From positions 413,030 to 423,197 of the forward strand of contig GG745361.1 in the NCBI GenBank assembly GCA_000151295.1: a stretch of 10,168 bases of DNA. Direction: 5' to 3'. Of the stretch, positions 1 to 7,383 are shown piece by piece. The notes beneath the pieces were generated by a model. That model searched no databases and had not been told where the DNA came from. It was given only the letters and a program-made list of their open reading frames with translations. The position numbers and the translations under genes are program-made. This DNA is from Allomyces macrogynus ATCC 38327 (taxonomy: Eukaryota; Blastocladiomycota; Blastocladiomycetes; Blastocladiales; Blastocladiaceae). The stretch's first letter is position 1. Each line of letters opens with the position of its first letter.

Positions 1-11
1 CGCTCAACTAG

Positions 12-1086
12 CTGCGCGGCATTCGAGTTTCTCCTGACCAACACGCTCGTCGAGAAAAACACCAAGATCCAAGTCGACAAGGTGCGCCACCGCCGCGACC
101 TGCTGCCGACCGTTATCGACCCGGTCCTCGACGCCATGCACCACTTGGCTACCACTGCGCAGTCCCTCCTGACCGCCGAGACCGCCGACCTCTCGCCCCT
201 GATTCACGTAAACCAAACGCTCCTCGCCGCACTCGACGCGTCGCACCCGGCCATTGACAACGTCGTGGCCCTCACGTCCGCACACGGCCTGCCGTCCAAA
301 CTCACCGGTGCCGGCGGCGGCGGGTGCGTCATGACGTACGTCCCGCCCGGAACGCCGGCCGAGACGGTGGATTTGGCGATGGCCGACTTGCGTGGGGCAG
401 GGTTCGATACGTTCAAGACGCAGGTCGGCGGGATGGGGGTCGCCCTGCACCGGGTTGCGGCGGACGCGCCGGTGGCAAGGGTCGGGGAGAAGCGCGCGCG
501 CGACGACGCCGACGAAGAGGGCGCGGAAGTCAAGGACTGGGACCAGTGGATGGCACGGTTTGAAAAGGTGCCAGCGAATGGGTTGCGGGAAATGGTCGGC
601 GCGCCGAGTGACGCGGGGACGCCGGTGCTGTTGCCGCCGCAGCCGCGGGTCGGCGCGAAAGAGGTGGAGAGTGGCGCGAAAGGGGTGGAGAATGGGGTCG
701 CAGCAAAGAAAGAAGAGCGCCGCGACCGAAGGCGGCGCCGGCGCGGCCGCGGAGGAGCCAGCGGCACAAGTAGTTGCTGGGAGCAGTTTATTGCGGCAAG
801 GGGGTGGATGCGAAATGGACTTGATGTACATAAAAAAGGGGGGACCCTTGAAACCTTTTGTCCTGGAAATCATGGCAGTGACGGGGCCATTTTCGTTTCT
901 GGGTGCGGTCCGGCAGGTACACTAACACGCACGCGACACGCACACAATGCGGCGGCAGGTGGGTTTGCACGAACAAAAAGTAAATTGAGTCATCTTCGAA
1001 GATTGAAGAAGCTCTCAATGCGGCACCATGGCCTGAAGAAAAAGAGCGACAACGACAGGATTCGAACCTGTGCAGGCAGAGCCTAA
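12..1086 (+). CDS. ERG12: Mevalonate kinase, C-terminal part (5' end outside the window)
   Basis: ATP-dependent phosphorylation of mevalonate to 5-phosphomevalonate, an early cytosolic step of sterol and isoprenoid synthesis. The window holds the C-terminal GHMP-kinase domain. An LLTNT stretch (nt 31-45) matches the family's T(N/Y)TKVPR-STK region, and the glycine-rich GHMP motif 3, KLTGAGGGGC, lies at nt 298-327. Homology ends near nt 465 (GVALHR). The frame is open from nt 1. The AG at 10-11 may be an intron acceptor, but it is unproven, so the exact left edge is unsure. After the usual family end the frame continues with GC-rich codon use to about nt 720 through a charged tail (DWDQWMARFEK, then Lys/Glu/Arg-rich). 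Beyond that all three frames are open and coding character fades. The only in-frame stop, 1084-1086, lies inside the antisense tRNA gene, so the true end is probably nearer 720-780, perhaps through a late intron or frame change (a frame-3 stop is at 771-773). Identity is secure; the end is not. Confidence 0.87.
1039..1043 (-). terminator. RNA polymerase III terminator of the tRNA-Ser gene
   Basis: Five adenines on the plus strand give a T5 run on the minus strand, starting three bases after the discriminator base of the tRNA gene. A run of four or more T is the standard eukaryotic Pol III stop. Confidence 0.8.
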
Positions 1087-1128
1087 TTGATTTCTAGTCA
1101 ATCTCCTTAACCACTCGGACACGTTGTC
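1047..1128 (-). tRNA. tRNA-Ser, anticodon AGA
   Basis: On the minus strand this folds as a class II (long variable arm) tRNA. The acceptor stem pairs GACAACG (1128-1122) with CGTTGTC (1054-1048), with discriminator G at 1047. The anticodon stem ATTGA/TCAAT (1102-1098 with 1090-1086) encloses the loop CTAGAAA, whose anticodon AGA is the complement of 1093-1095. The extra arm AGGC-TCT-GCCT lies at 1084-1074. The T arm is ACAGG, loop TTCGAAT, CCTGT (1071-1055). The D-arm TCCGAGTGGTTAAGGA is typical of tRNA-Ser, and GGTTCGAATCC is a B-box. No intron is seen. AGA (read as IGA after A34 deamination) decodes UCU, UCC and UCA. The 3' CCA is not encoded, as expected in eukaryotes. Confidence 0.96.
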
Positions 1129-1833
1129 ATTTCTCGGCCACAGCCGGTTGGTGATCACAAGATTTGTGACCACTTAAGTACGGTTGTGCCGTTGCTCATC
1201 AGGCAGTTAATTAGAGTGGTGGCTTGCACTACGCTTGAGTATCCAAAAGTCGACCTGTGCCTGGCTGACCTCGTTCCGCTTCAATTCTCCTCGTGTCCAT
1301 CAACGCTCCGCCGAAATGATTGCGCACTTCCTCCACCGTTGCCCCTGCCCGCGCGCCCACACCCGCCTCGACGCCGCCATCCATGACTTGCGCGGCGCCT
1401 GCGTGAACCAGGTTCCGCACCGTTGACGACGACGATGACCCACCGTCACCCGTCGAAGCCGCGCACGCCATCTTCAAGTCGGACTCTTCTCCCGCTGCAA
1501 ACGAGCAGGACTCTCGTTCAACCTTTTGCAACTCCTCGCACGCTCGTTCCTTGCGCGGCCAACCCCGCTCCGCTCTCCACCCCTCGTCGTGCGCACACGA
1601 GCAACATTCACGCGGCGCGCCCTGCCACTACGTCTAAATCGGGGCCCAAATCGTAATCTACGACGACGACGCCGCTGCATTGTTCACGACTCGACGGCGC
1701 CCGCGCCGCCACCGACCTGGTTTATGGTTCTTTGATCGAGCAGTGGCCGACGGCAGTGCTTCATGGTGGACGACGGCTCGCTCTCTCAACGCCCATTGCT
1801 GCTCGTTGCTGCCGCTGCCGTTGCCGCTGCACG
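1129..1833. other. Intergenic region between tRNA-Ser and the membrane-protein gene
   Basis: No convincing gene with recognisable homology. It holds the 5' flank of the tRNA and presumably the promoter and leader of the downstream gene. A short imperfect inverted repeat (TCACAA-GAT-TTGTGA, 1155-1169) lies about 26 bp from the tRNA 5' end. The right half is C-rich and pyrimidine-rich. One small minus-strand ORF (1471-1229) is listed separately at low confidence. Confidence 0.5.
1229..1471 (-). CDS. Candidate small protein, 80 residues, unrecognised
   Basis: A minus-strand frame runs from ATG at 1471 to TAG at 1231-1229. It is Ala/Gly/Ser-rich at the start, followed by a helix-like stretch with VEEVRNHF and MDTRRIEAER. 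The first two thirds use mostly G- or C-ending codons and look more like coding sequence than the overlapping plus-strand frames, which are Pro/Arg/His-rich. No family is recognised. The last 20 codons look weaker, so an intron before the stop is possible (GTCAGC follows the ERG codons). Its stop is 101 bp from the tRNA gene on the same strand. It may be chance in GC-rich DNA. Confidence 0.22.
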   Translation of the reverse strand: MACAASTGDGGSSSSSTVRNLVHAGAAQVMDGGVEAGVGARAGATVEEVRNHFGGALMDTRRIEAERGQPGTGRLLDTQA

Positions 1834-2999
1834 ATGCCGACGACCGCGGCTCGACCATTACTTGCGCTGCTGCTCCTGCTCGTCGTTTTGGCCGCCGCGG
1901 CCACGTTCGCACCAGACACCGCCGTCCTCGGCGCGCCCATTGACGGTGCCATGGTTGCCGCCTCGCCGGCGTCCCTGCCGAGGAAGGCAGCGCCGGTTGA
2001 CGTTGGCCGACGAGTACGCTTGCTTGTTGCGGTTTGGAGGCCCCGGTGTAGACCGCGAATAAGCGCGGTGACTGCATTCGGATCGGGGTCATGGCCAGCA
2101 GTGACATGGTTGCTGACTTGTTCGTTTTCATGATGCTCCTCCAGGTCGATGAACCGTTCCCGCCCGTGTCCTCCGATCGGCCGCATAACGACAGCGCTTG
2201 GCGCCGCGCCAGCGACCTCGACGGCTGGGACCACCCGGTCGACCGCGACGTGCCGATGCCCATGATCCCGCAGGCCCCACGGCGTACGTCGCCATCGCAA
2301 CCGCCATCGCCGCGTGGGTCCGACGCCCCGCGCTCGCCGTCCGACGCGGCGCCGTACGTCCCGCCGCAGGGCAATGCGACTTCAACCCGACCCTCGTCAA
2401 CGCCTGGCCCGTCGCCATTCGCGGTCGCTGCTGCTGTTACCCCCACCGCCACGACCGCGCGCGACGTGCCCATCCCGACACCTACGCTCTCTCCCGCCGA
2501 CGAATCGATGCGCGGCGCCGAATCGAGCCGCACGTCGGCAATCCCGTCCGAGACCCCCGCGCCGAACCCGCTGTTCGTGATGGACATTCGCGCCGTGACC
2601 GCGTGGTCGTCAGCCGCGACCGTTGGCGCGGCTCTCGGCGCGACGCTGCTGCTCGTCATCATGAAGCGGTACGGGTGGGACGGCGTGCACAGCCATTGGA
2701 CCACACCGATGCCCGCGGCTGCACCCGAGCTCCCGCCCCCACCACCGCTCGCGCGCCGCGAGTCCGTGGCGAGCACGTATTACTCGCCAATGGTCGGGGT
2801 TGGGTCGCTCGAGGCGGCGACGCCGCCGATCGACTTAACGGTGCCCGTGCCGCCAGCACCCGCGCCTGCAGCGACGACCAACGTCGACCGCGCGCCGCGG
2901 CAGTTCCGGTCGTGGGCGGCGTACCGGCTCAGCGATATGCCGGATTACGATGACGACGGGTCGGTCGTGTCGCTAGGCCGCGAGTTCCGCGTGTGGTAA
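1834..2999 (+). CDS. Unrecognised single-pass membrane protein: signal peptide, Pro/Ser/Thr-rich ectodomain, charged tail
   Basis: Two exons, 1834-2013 and 2145-2999, joined in phase 0 across a 131-nt intron (donor GTACGC at 2014, CTGAC near 2112, acceptor CTCCAG at 2144), give 344 residues. Residues 1-25 form a strong signal peptide (RPLLALLLLLVVLAAAA). Residues 60-205 are a low-complexity Pro/Ser/Thr/Ala-rich segment with two N-glycosylation sequons (N75 in NDS, N137 in NAT) and two RDVP copies. A hydrophobic helix at about 211-233, AVTAW to LLLVIM, carries a GxxxG (G221, G225) and is followed by KR, so the C-terminal 110 residues should be cytosolic. The tail has RRESVASTYYS and ends YDDDGSVVSLGREFRVW. 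There is no cysteine anywhere, which argues against a WSC-domain sensor. The layout resembles fungal Mid2-type cell-wall stress sensors, but that is inference from topology only. No homologue is recognised. Confidence 0.72.
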
Positions 3000-3940
3000 G
3001 CGGCGTGCTTATTCCATGTACAGGCGAGCGGAGGATGTGCTCGCAGAAGGTGAGGGGGTCTTGATGGCCCCGTTGTTGGTGCTTGTTTTTTTGTGTCCCA
3101 ATCCGTCTGTGCTCTGTTCTTCTCCCAATTTTGCTCGCTGTTCCTTCCTTTTTCCACTTCGCCTACCCATTCTAGCTCCTCTGTGCGCTTTGTTCTAGAC
3201 TCGTGGACCGTGATCCAGTGCGGACGCTGTCCAGTTTTGCAGAGTTGAGATTTATTTTCTAAACAACGTTCGTTCGTGCCGAGTTTAAGCAGTGTCCGCC
3301 ATGAGTCTTGCTTCGCACCCGTCGCTGATGCTTTCCTTGAACATCGCAGGGATCTACCTTTCAGCGGCGCCAGTTCTAGCACCGACGCGCTCCTGAGCAG
3401 CCGCTCACCATGCAATAGTGAGATTGAACGACACTCAACGTCAACCACGTTGCGACTTGCGCATGGCCACGGAGGTGACGAAATCTTGAAGCTGGATCTG
3501 CCATACCTATCGTCTTTGTCGTTTCCACCCAATTGCTCCTTCCACTGGCCGCGTCGACCGTGTTTTTCACTGTGAATTTGTTAAAGGCATGCATTACCGC
3601 TCTTAAAGTCTCAGCGGTGATGGCAAATCAACTGTGGGACTCGGAATCTTGGTGTTGTCTGTTCCGAGTCACAATTACGTCGCGGTCCACCGTACGAATG
3701 GCGTGTGCCAGCCAATTAGAAGGTGAGAACGTTGGTTACGAAGTGAACCAGTGACAACTCGCAGAAACGGGGGACATCTGTTGCGAGGAACAACCAGGTC
3801 ATACAGCACAAACATGATTTGGCACAAATCAAACATTGAGATACCACATATGGCGACGTCTCTTCCTGCTTTCTCTATCCACTCCACCGCCACGCGACAA
3901 CCTCCAGCATGCTCGACCCATCGTGACCCAAGCAAGCGCC
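3000..3940. other. Gene-poor stretch with short coding-like fragments
   Basis: No intact gene is seen. The first 150 bases after the membrane-protein stop are pyrimidine-rich and probably include its 3' UTR. In frame 1, from an ATG at 3301 to a stop at 3724-3726, several stretches look coding (SGDGKSTVGLGILVLSV near 3617-3667, then NYVAVHRTNGVCQ), but internal stops at 3394, 3484 and 3604 interrupt them. By eye this stretch is less GC-rich than the flanking genes. It could be an older part of the decayed block that follows, or noise. Confidence 0.35.
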
Positions 3941-4541
3941 ATGACGCTCCTCCAAGAAACGATGGATTTCATTTATGACTTTCCACTTCATCCCAAGCCG
4001 GTGCCCGCGAGATCGTTGCGACATGCATCAAGGGCATCGGTCTCCACCCACTGTTTGCGTCTCTCGCGGCCATCGAAGGACCGCTGAAGGTGATCACGGT
4101 CATAGGCGATATTGTTGGCCCCACGTTTGACCTCTGTCGCATGCTCGCAAAGACAGCAATGCGTTCCAGTGTCAGATTCGCCTGCCAGCCGTCGGGTTCA
4201 CGCCCGGAAATCCGCACTTGGTTGGTGTGGACTTCCGTCAAGTCGATCAAGACGAACTGCTCTTGCTTCTTGCACCTGAGTGGGCCGCTTCCAGCGTCCG
4301 AGTTGCACACTGGTTGCCCTTCAACCTCCTTTATGTCACGAACGCGGCCGTCGTCCACTGGGACATGTACTACCGGTTTCTGACGGCAGTCGATAATATG
4401 GATTCTGGCACGTGGGCGAAGAAAACGACTGGCGAGGTGAGGAGTACGACCGCGGCGTGATGACATTTGGGAGAGCAACGTGGAGAATCACGCTAGTGAT
4501 GACGACGATTATCCGGACGCGGACAGTCTGGCCGATAAATA
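3941..4541 (+). pseudogene. Decayed protein-coding gene, family unknown
   Basis: Adjacent stretches in different frames read as good protein with C/G-ending codons, and they follow one another without room for introns. They run: MTLLQETMDFIYDF from ATG 3941 (frame 2); AREIVATCIKGIGLHPLFA through to FDLCRMLA, about 3999-4150 (frame 1); CQIRLPAVGFTPGNPHLVGV through to HWDMYYRFLTAVDN, about 4167-4400 (frame 3); FWHVGEENDWRGEEYDRG, about 4403-4456 (frame 2); and an acidic tail, DDDDYPDADSLADK, ending at a TAG at 4539-4541 (frame 1). At least four frame changes occur in 600 bases, which fits indel decay. I recognise no family. The frames could be chance in part, but the acidic tail ending cleanly at a stop makes an ancestral gene likely. 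The pieces are described as found and are not joined into a product. Confidence 0.45.
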
Positions 4542-4553
4542 GTTGCCACCGAA

Positions 4554-4815
4554 ATGAGCGACGAGCAACGTTACACCTTTGTACCGATTCCGTGTGTGGT
4601 TGGAATACCATCTTTGACAGGTTGGTGGAAGGCCGGAACATAGAAAACTTGAGGTAAAGGGAACTGATGTGCCAGGACCGTCAAGAAGAGATGCCAACAT
4701 AATAATATGCCAAGATCCGGACACTTCAAGAGCGTCCGCCGTGGTCGTCAAGCTGCTGTTGGTGGGCAACCATGCTCTCGCACTTCTCATCGGCGCGATG
4801 GTGCTCAAAGGATGA
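4554..4815 (+). pseudogene. Second decayed coding segment, family unknown
   Basis: Twelve bases after the previous remnant, ATG at 4554 opens MSDEQRYTFVPIPCVVGIP and LTGWWKAG, which stops at a TAG in frame 3. About one base out of phase, frame 1 carries on with LEVKGTDVPGPSRRD and then TSRASAVVVKLLLVGNHALA through IGAMVLKG, ending at a TGA at 4813-4815. Both pieces have protein-like composition and GC-ending codons. The PIPxVxGIP and LPAVGFTP patterns in this and the preceding remnant are loosely alike, so the two could be tandem relatives; that is speculation. More coding-like scraps continue to about 4950 in other frames. Confidence 0.33.
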
Positions 4816-5187
4816 GACATGAAGAGATGGCGGTCCGATACAGTTTGCACGTCCGAGTAGGATCACCGTGGTCGTCCTGTTATCATCACATTTGGCTCCA
4901 TGGATTGGCGCTTTCGCGCTTCTTCCTGGATGCGAAAGCATGTGGGCGCTGAGAAACTGTGGACCTGTCGAGCGCGACGCGAGAGAAAGCCAGAGAAATA
5001 GCGACTAGATTTCCGCAACAAAAAACCGAAGCCGGACCAAAACGTTACACGAGACGAGAAAGACAACCAAACCAAGAAATCAAAAGGCGAGCACGTCCAA
5101 ATGCTGGCGCAACGCCAGCGCAACACGAATCCTCAACCCCCTGCAGCCTCTACAAATCCTCTGCAACCCACCCACCTCAGCGACGCC
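4816..5187. other. Intergenic region 3' of TIM44
   Basis: No gene is supported. The left part (to about 4950) continues the scrappy coding-like sequence of the decayed block. From about 4980 to 5100 it is purine/A-rich on the plus strand (pyrimidine-rich on the TIM44 strand), which suits the 3' UTR and cleavage region of TIM44, whose stop is at 5190-5188. Confidence 0.4.
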
Positions 5188-6695
5188 TTACCACGTCGCG
5201 CCGCCCGAATGCTTGGCCTGGTCGACAATGGTCCACCCGCGCGTGATCGGGTTCGTGTTCCCTTCCTGGATCGTCATGACGAGCACGTAGGTGCACCGCA
5301 AAATGACGTCGGGCTTGCCGAGCCGCACCTCCTTGGAAACGCGGTCGCGGTAGAGAATCACTTCTTGCGTGTGGAACGTCAAGACGAGCACGGGAATGTT
5401 GTTTTCGAGCACCTTGGCCGACGTCACGTCGACCCCCTTGAGCTCAATCAGCTTCGAGTCCGAGACGAGCCCTTGCTTGACAATCTCGTCGTGGCCCGCC
5501 GTCAGTACCTTGACCGACCCTTCGCTGCACCATTGGCTTAGCGTGTCCTTGTCGCCGGCCAGCCATGCCTCGAGCAGCTCCGGCAAAATGAACTCGCGCG
5601 CCTCCTTCAAGAACCCGTCGAGTGTGAATTTCGGGTCAAGCTGCTTGAAGAGTGTCAATGCCTTGGCCGTCTCGGTCTCCTCGAACACTCCGCCTACATT
5701 GTCATCAACCAACCAGTCAGTTCGCCTGGTCGCGTTCATCACATGCACGGAAGCGGAGAGGGGGGCAGCATCAGCGTACCGAACCGGTCTTGGAAACTCT
5801 CGACAAAGTAGCGGCCCCACGACACGACGAGGTTATCGCTCTCGGCAATCGTCTTTTGCGCCGACAGCAGGTTCTGCATGACCGGGCTCGTTTCCTTGAA
5901 CTTGTCCCACGACCGCTTCCACTTGGGGCCCTCGTGCATGACCATCCCGAGCGCCTCCTCGTTGGCCGTGATCTTGGACTTGAGCTCGTACTCGAGCTGC
6001 CGCTGCCGCTTCAGCAGTTCGCGGTACCGCTTCGACGTGATGCCGCCGTACCGGCTCGACGAGTCCTGGATCGCCTTGGCCAGGTCCTCGGTCACCTGCT
6101 TGTATGCTTCGCTGTCGGTGATGGGCTTGACGGCCGTGCTCGCCTGGAAATAAAGCGCGCAAACGACGATCAATTTGCGCCACGGGCACGGCACGCAGCG
6201 AGCTGCGCAAACACCAAACGTACCGCTTGACCAACGACATTTGCCGTGGTCTTGATCGTCGTCGTCGCAGCCTTGGCAATCGGCGTTTCCGCGACCACCT
6301 CAACCGCGTCCTTGACCGTCTCCCCAACCTTTTTCGCAACCTCGCCCGTTTTGCGCAGCGCCTCGGACGTGACTCCGACCGACTCCTTTGAAATCTCCAT
6401 GGCCTTCTTGAGCGAGTCGGACTCGGCAATCTTGGACGCGCCAGCACTCAGCTGCTTGACATTCTCCTTGAGCTCCTTGTTCTCCTGCACTTGCCGCTTG
6501 ACACTGTCGACAAAGCCGCGGAAGAAGGCTTGCCCCGGGACCGACTTGCTCGCCGCCGCCGCTGTTGTCCGAGTCCCATCGCCGTTGCGTCGTTGTCGTG
6601 GCAGCAGCAGCGGCGCGCCGGCGCGCGAGCGCCGCGGCGGCGGCGGGGCGCGTCGAAGGGGAGGTGGCCGCGGATTGGAGCGTGCGGCGGAGCAT
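5188..6695 (-). CDS. TIM44: Tim44, import motor scaffold at the mitochondrial inner membrane (apparent frame break in exon 1)
   Basis: Peripheral matrix protein that tethers mtHsp70 and its co-chaperones to the TIM23 channel. Exons are 6695-6224, 6143-5780 and 5693-5188, with introns of 80 nt (donor GTACGT, acceptor TTCCAG) and 86 nt (donor GTACGC, CTGAC branch motif, acceptor TGTAG). The second junction rebuilds the family sequence FQDRFGGVFEETET. The N-terminus, MLRRTLQ and an Ala/Arg-rich stretch to about residue 39, is a mitochondrial presequence. Then come FFRGFVDSVKRQVQENKELK (start of the Tim44 N-domain), a Lys/Glu-rich helical middle, and the C-terminal Tim44-like domain from about residue 279 (LDPKFTLDGFLKE, LPELLEAWLAGD, IPVLVLTFHTQEV). 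Exon 1 is 472 nt, one base too many. The presequence frame meets the FFRG frame only if one G of the GGGG at 6536-6533 is discounted. With that, about 446 residues result, normal for the family. There is no GT-AG intron to bridge the break. Confidence 0.93.
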
Positions 6696-6779
6696 GGTGG
6701 TCGGGTCGGGTCGCGCTTGGTACGGGATCGATGCTAGGCGGCCCGTGCGACGCAGCGGGTCAGCGATACGGCAAGAGTG

Positions 6780-7061
6780 ATGGGGCTGAAGTGTCTTGCG
6801 AGCGCGGAGATCCATACACGAGCGGATACGGCGCGATTGCGACAGTTGGTCGAGGAAAAGGTGTTTGTAGGTCCTTTTGGGGTGGCCACGGCAAACAGGC
6901 GGTGGTCGTCAAGTTTGCAGCGGGGTGCAGCGAGCGGCAGGTGGTCTGTCGGGTCCAGAGTCGTGCGGGTAGATGCCGGACGGATCGTGCTCGTTGACTT
7001 TGGCAAAAATGGGGCAAATGGCAGCGTGGAGAGCGTGGTGGTCGGAGCGGCAGCCAAGTGA
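6780..7061 (+). CDS. Candidate small protein, 93 residues, unrecognised
   Basis: ATG at 6780 to TGA at 7059-7061. The reading is protein-like: MGLKCLASAEIHTRADTARL, then LVEEKVFVGPFGVATANRR, then a strand-turn-strand pattern VVRVDAGRIVLVDFG followed by NGSVESVVVGAAAK. The VxxVDxGxIVLVDFG pattern recalls an OB/S1-like beta hairpin, as in small mitochondrial ribosomal proteins with an S1 fold, but this is pattern likeness only. The third codon positions are moderately GC-rich. It is divergent from TIM44 with only 84 bp between the start codons, which is tight for two promoters. It may instead be an upstream region or the exon of a longer transcript leading into the TPR gene. Confidence 0.38.
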   Translation: MGLKCLASAEIHTRADTARLRQLVEEKVFVGPFGVATANRRWSSSLQRGAASGRWSVGSRVVRVDAGRIVLVDFGKNGANGSVESVVVGAAAK

Positions 7062-7383
7062 GCGGCAGCACGGCACCGGCAGTGATCGCAACCGTTGGGT
7101 GATCAAATCATCATTTCGCGTTCAACAAATTGCGCCGTATTTGTTCACGTGTTTGTTGCATTCTGCCCTGTTCTGCGAGAAAGAGTACATAGCAACGCAT
7201 TGCGTGTTACGGCGTGACCCGGAACGCACTTTCTCGCGAAGCACGCTGAACGTTCAGCAACTTGCGATCACGACGACCACGGCAGCGCCGGTCAGCCATT
7301 ATTCACGGCCACAACTCGGTGGAGAGTGGTCATCAATCACCTGCAATTATATTCCTCGTCCAGCTTGGATCAACCAATCGACC
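7062..7383. other. Upstream region of the ACL4-like gene
   Basis: 322 bases without a supported gene. An upstream reading frame in phase with the TPR gene is open here but has no family-like sequence, so it is treated as promoter and leader. A TTATATT stretch lies at 7347-7353, only 31 bases before the start codon; its role is unclear. Confidence 0.4.

Noticed and set aside
1658..2776. Long open frame on the minus strand (372 codons)
   Set aside because: It lies antisense to the membrane-protein gene, is Gly/Ala/Arg-rich and low in complexity. It is a typical shadow of a GC-rich coding strand, whereas the plus strand has a signal peptide, splice sites and a transmembrane helix.
2198..2953. 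Plus-strand open frame overlapping the second exon of the membrane-protein gene
   Set aside because: Arg/Ala-rich out-of-frame reading of the same DNA with no start context or domains.
2945..3532. Minus-strand open frame of 195 codons
   Set aside because: Composition is Ser/Arg/Lys-rich without motif or codon bias; likely chance.
3463..3726. GDGKST string read as a possible nucleotide-binding loop
   Set aside because: It does not fit GxxxxGK[ST] (the glycine spacing is wrong), internal stops lie just upstream, and no other kinase motif follows.
5694..5784. Alternative TIM44 splice (donor GTTCGG, acceptor ACCAG) that would keep the residues TDWLVDDNV
   Set aside because: It inserts residues not found in Tim44, whereas donor GTACGC with acceptor TGTAG and a CTGAC branch motif restores the family sequence without a gap.
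6973..7383. In-frame upstream extension of the ACL4-like gene by 137 codons
   Set aside because: It starts from a non-family region overlapping the small ORF. The ATG at 7384 has good context and gives the basic MGKAKR start expected for Acl4.
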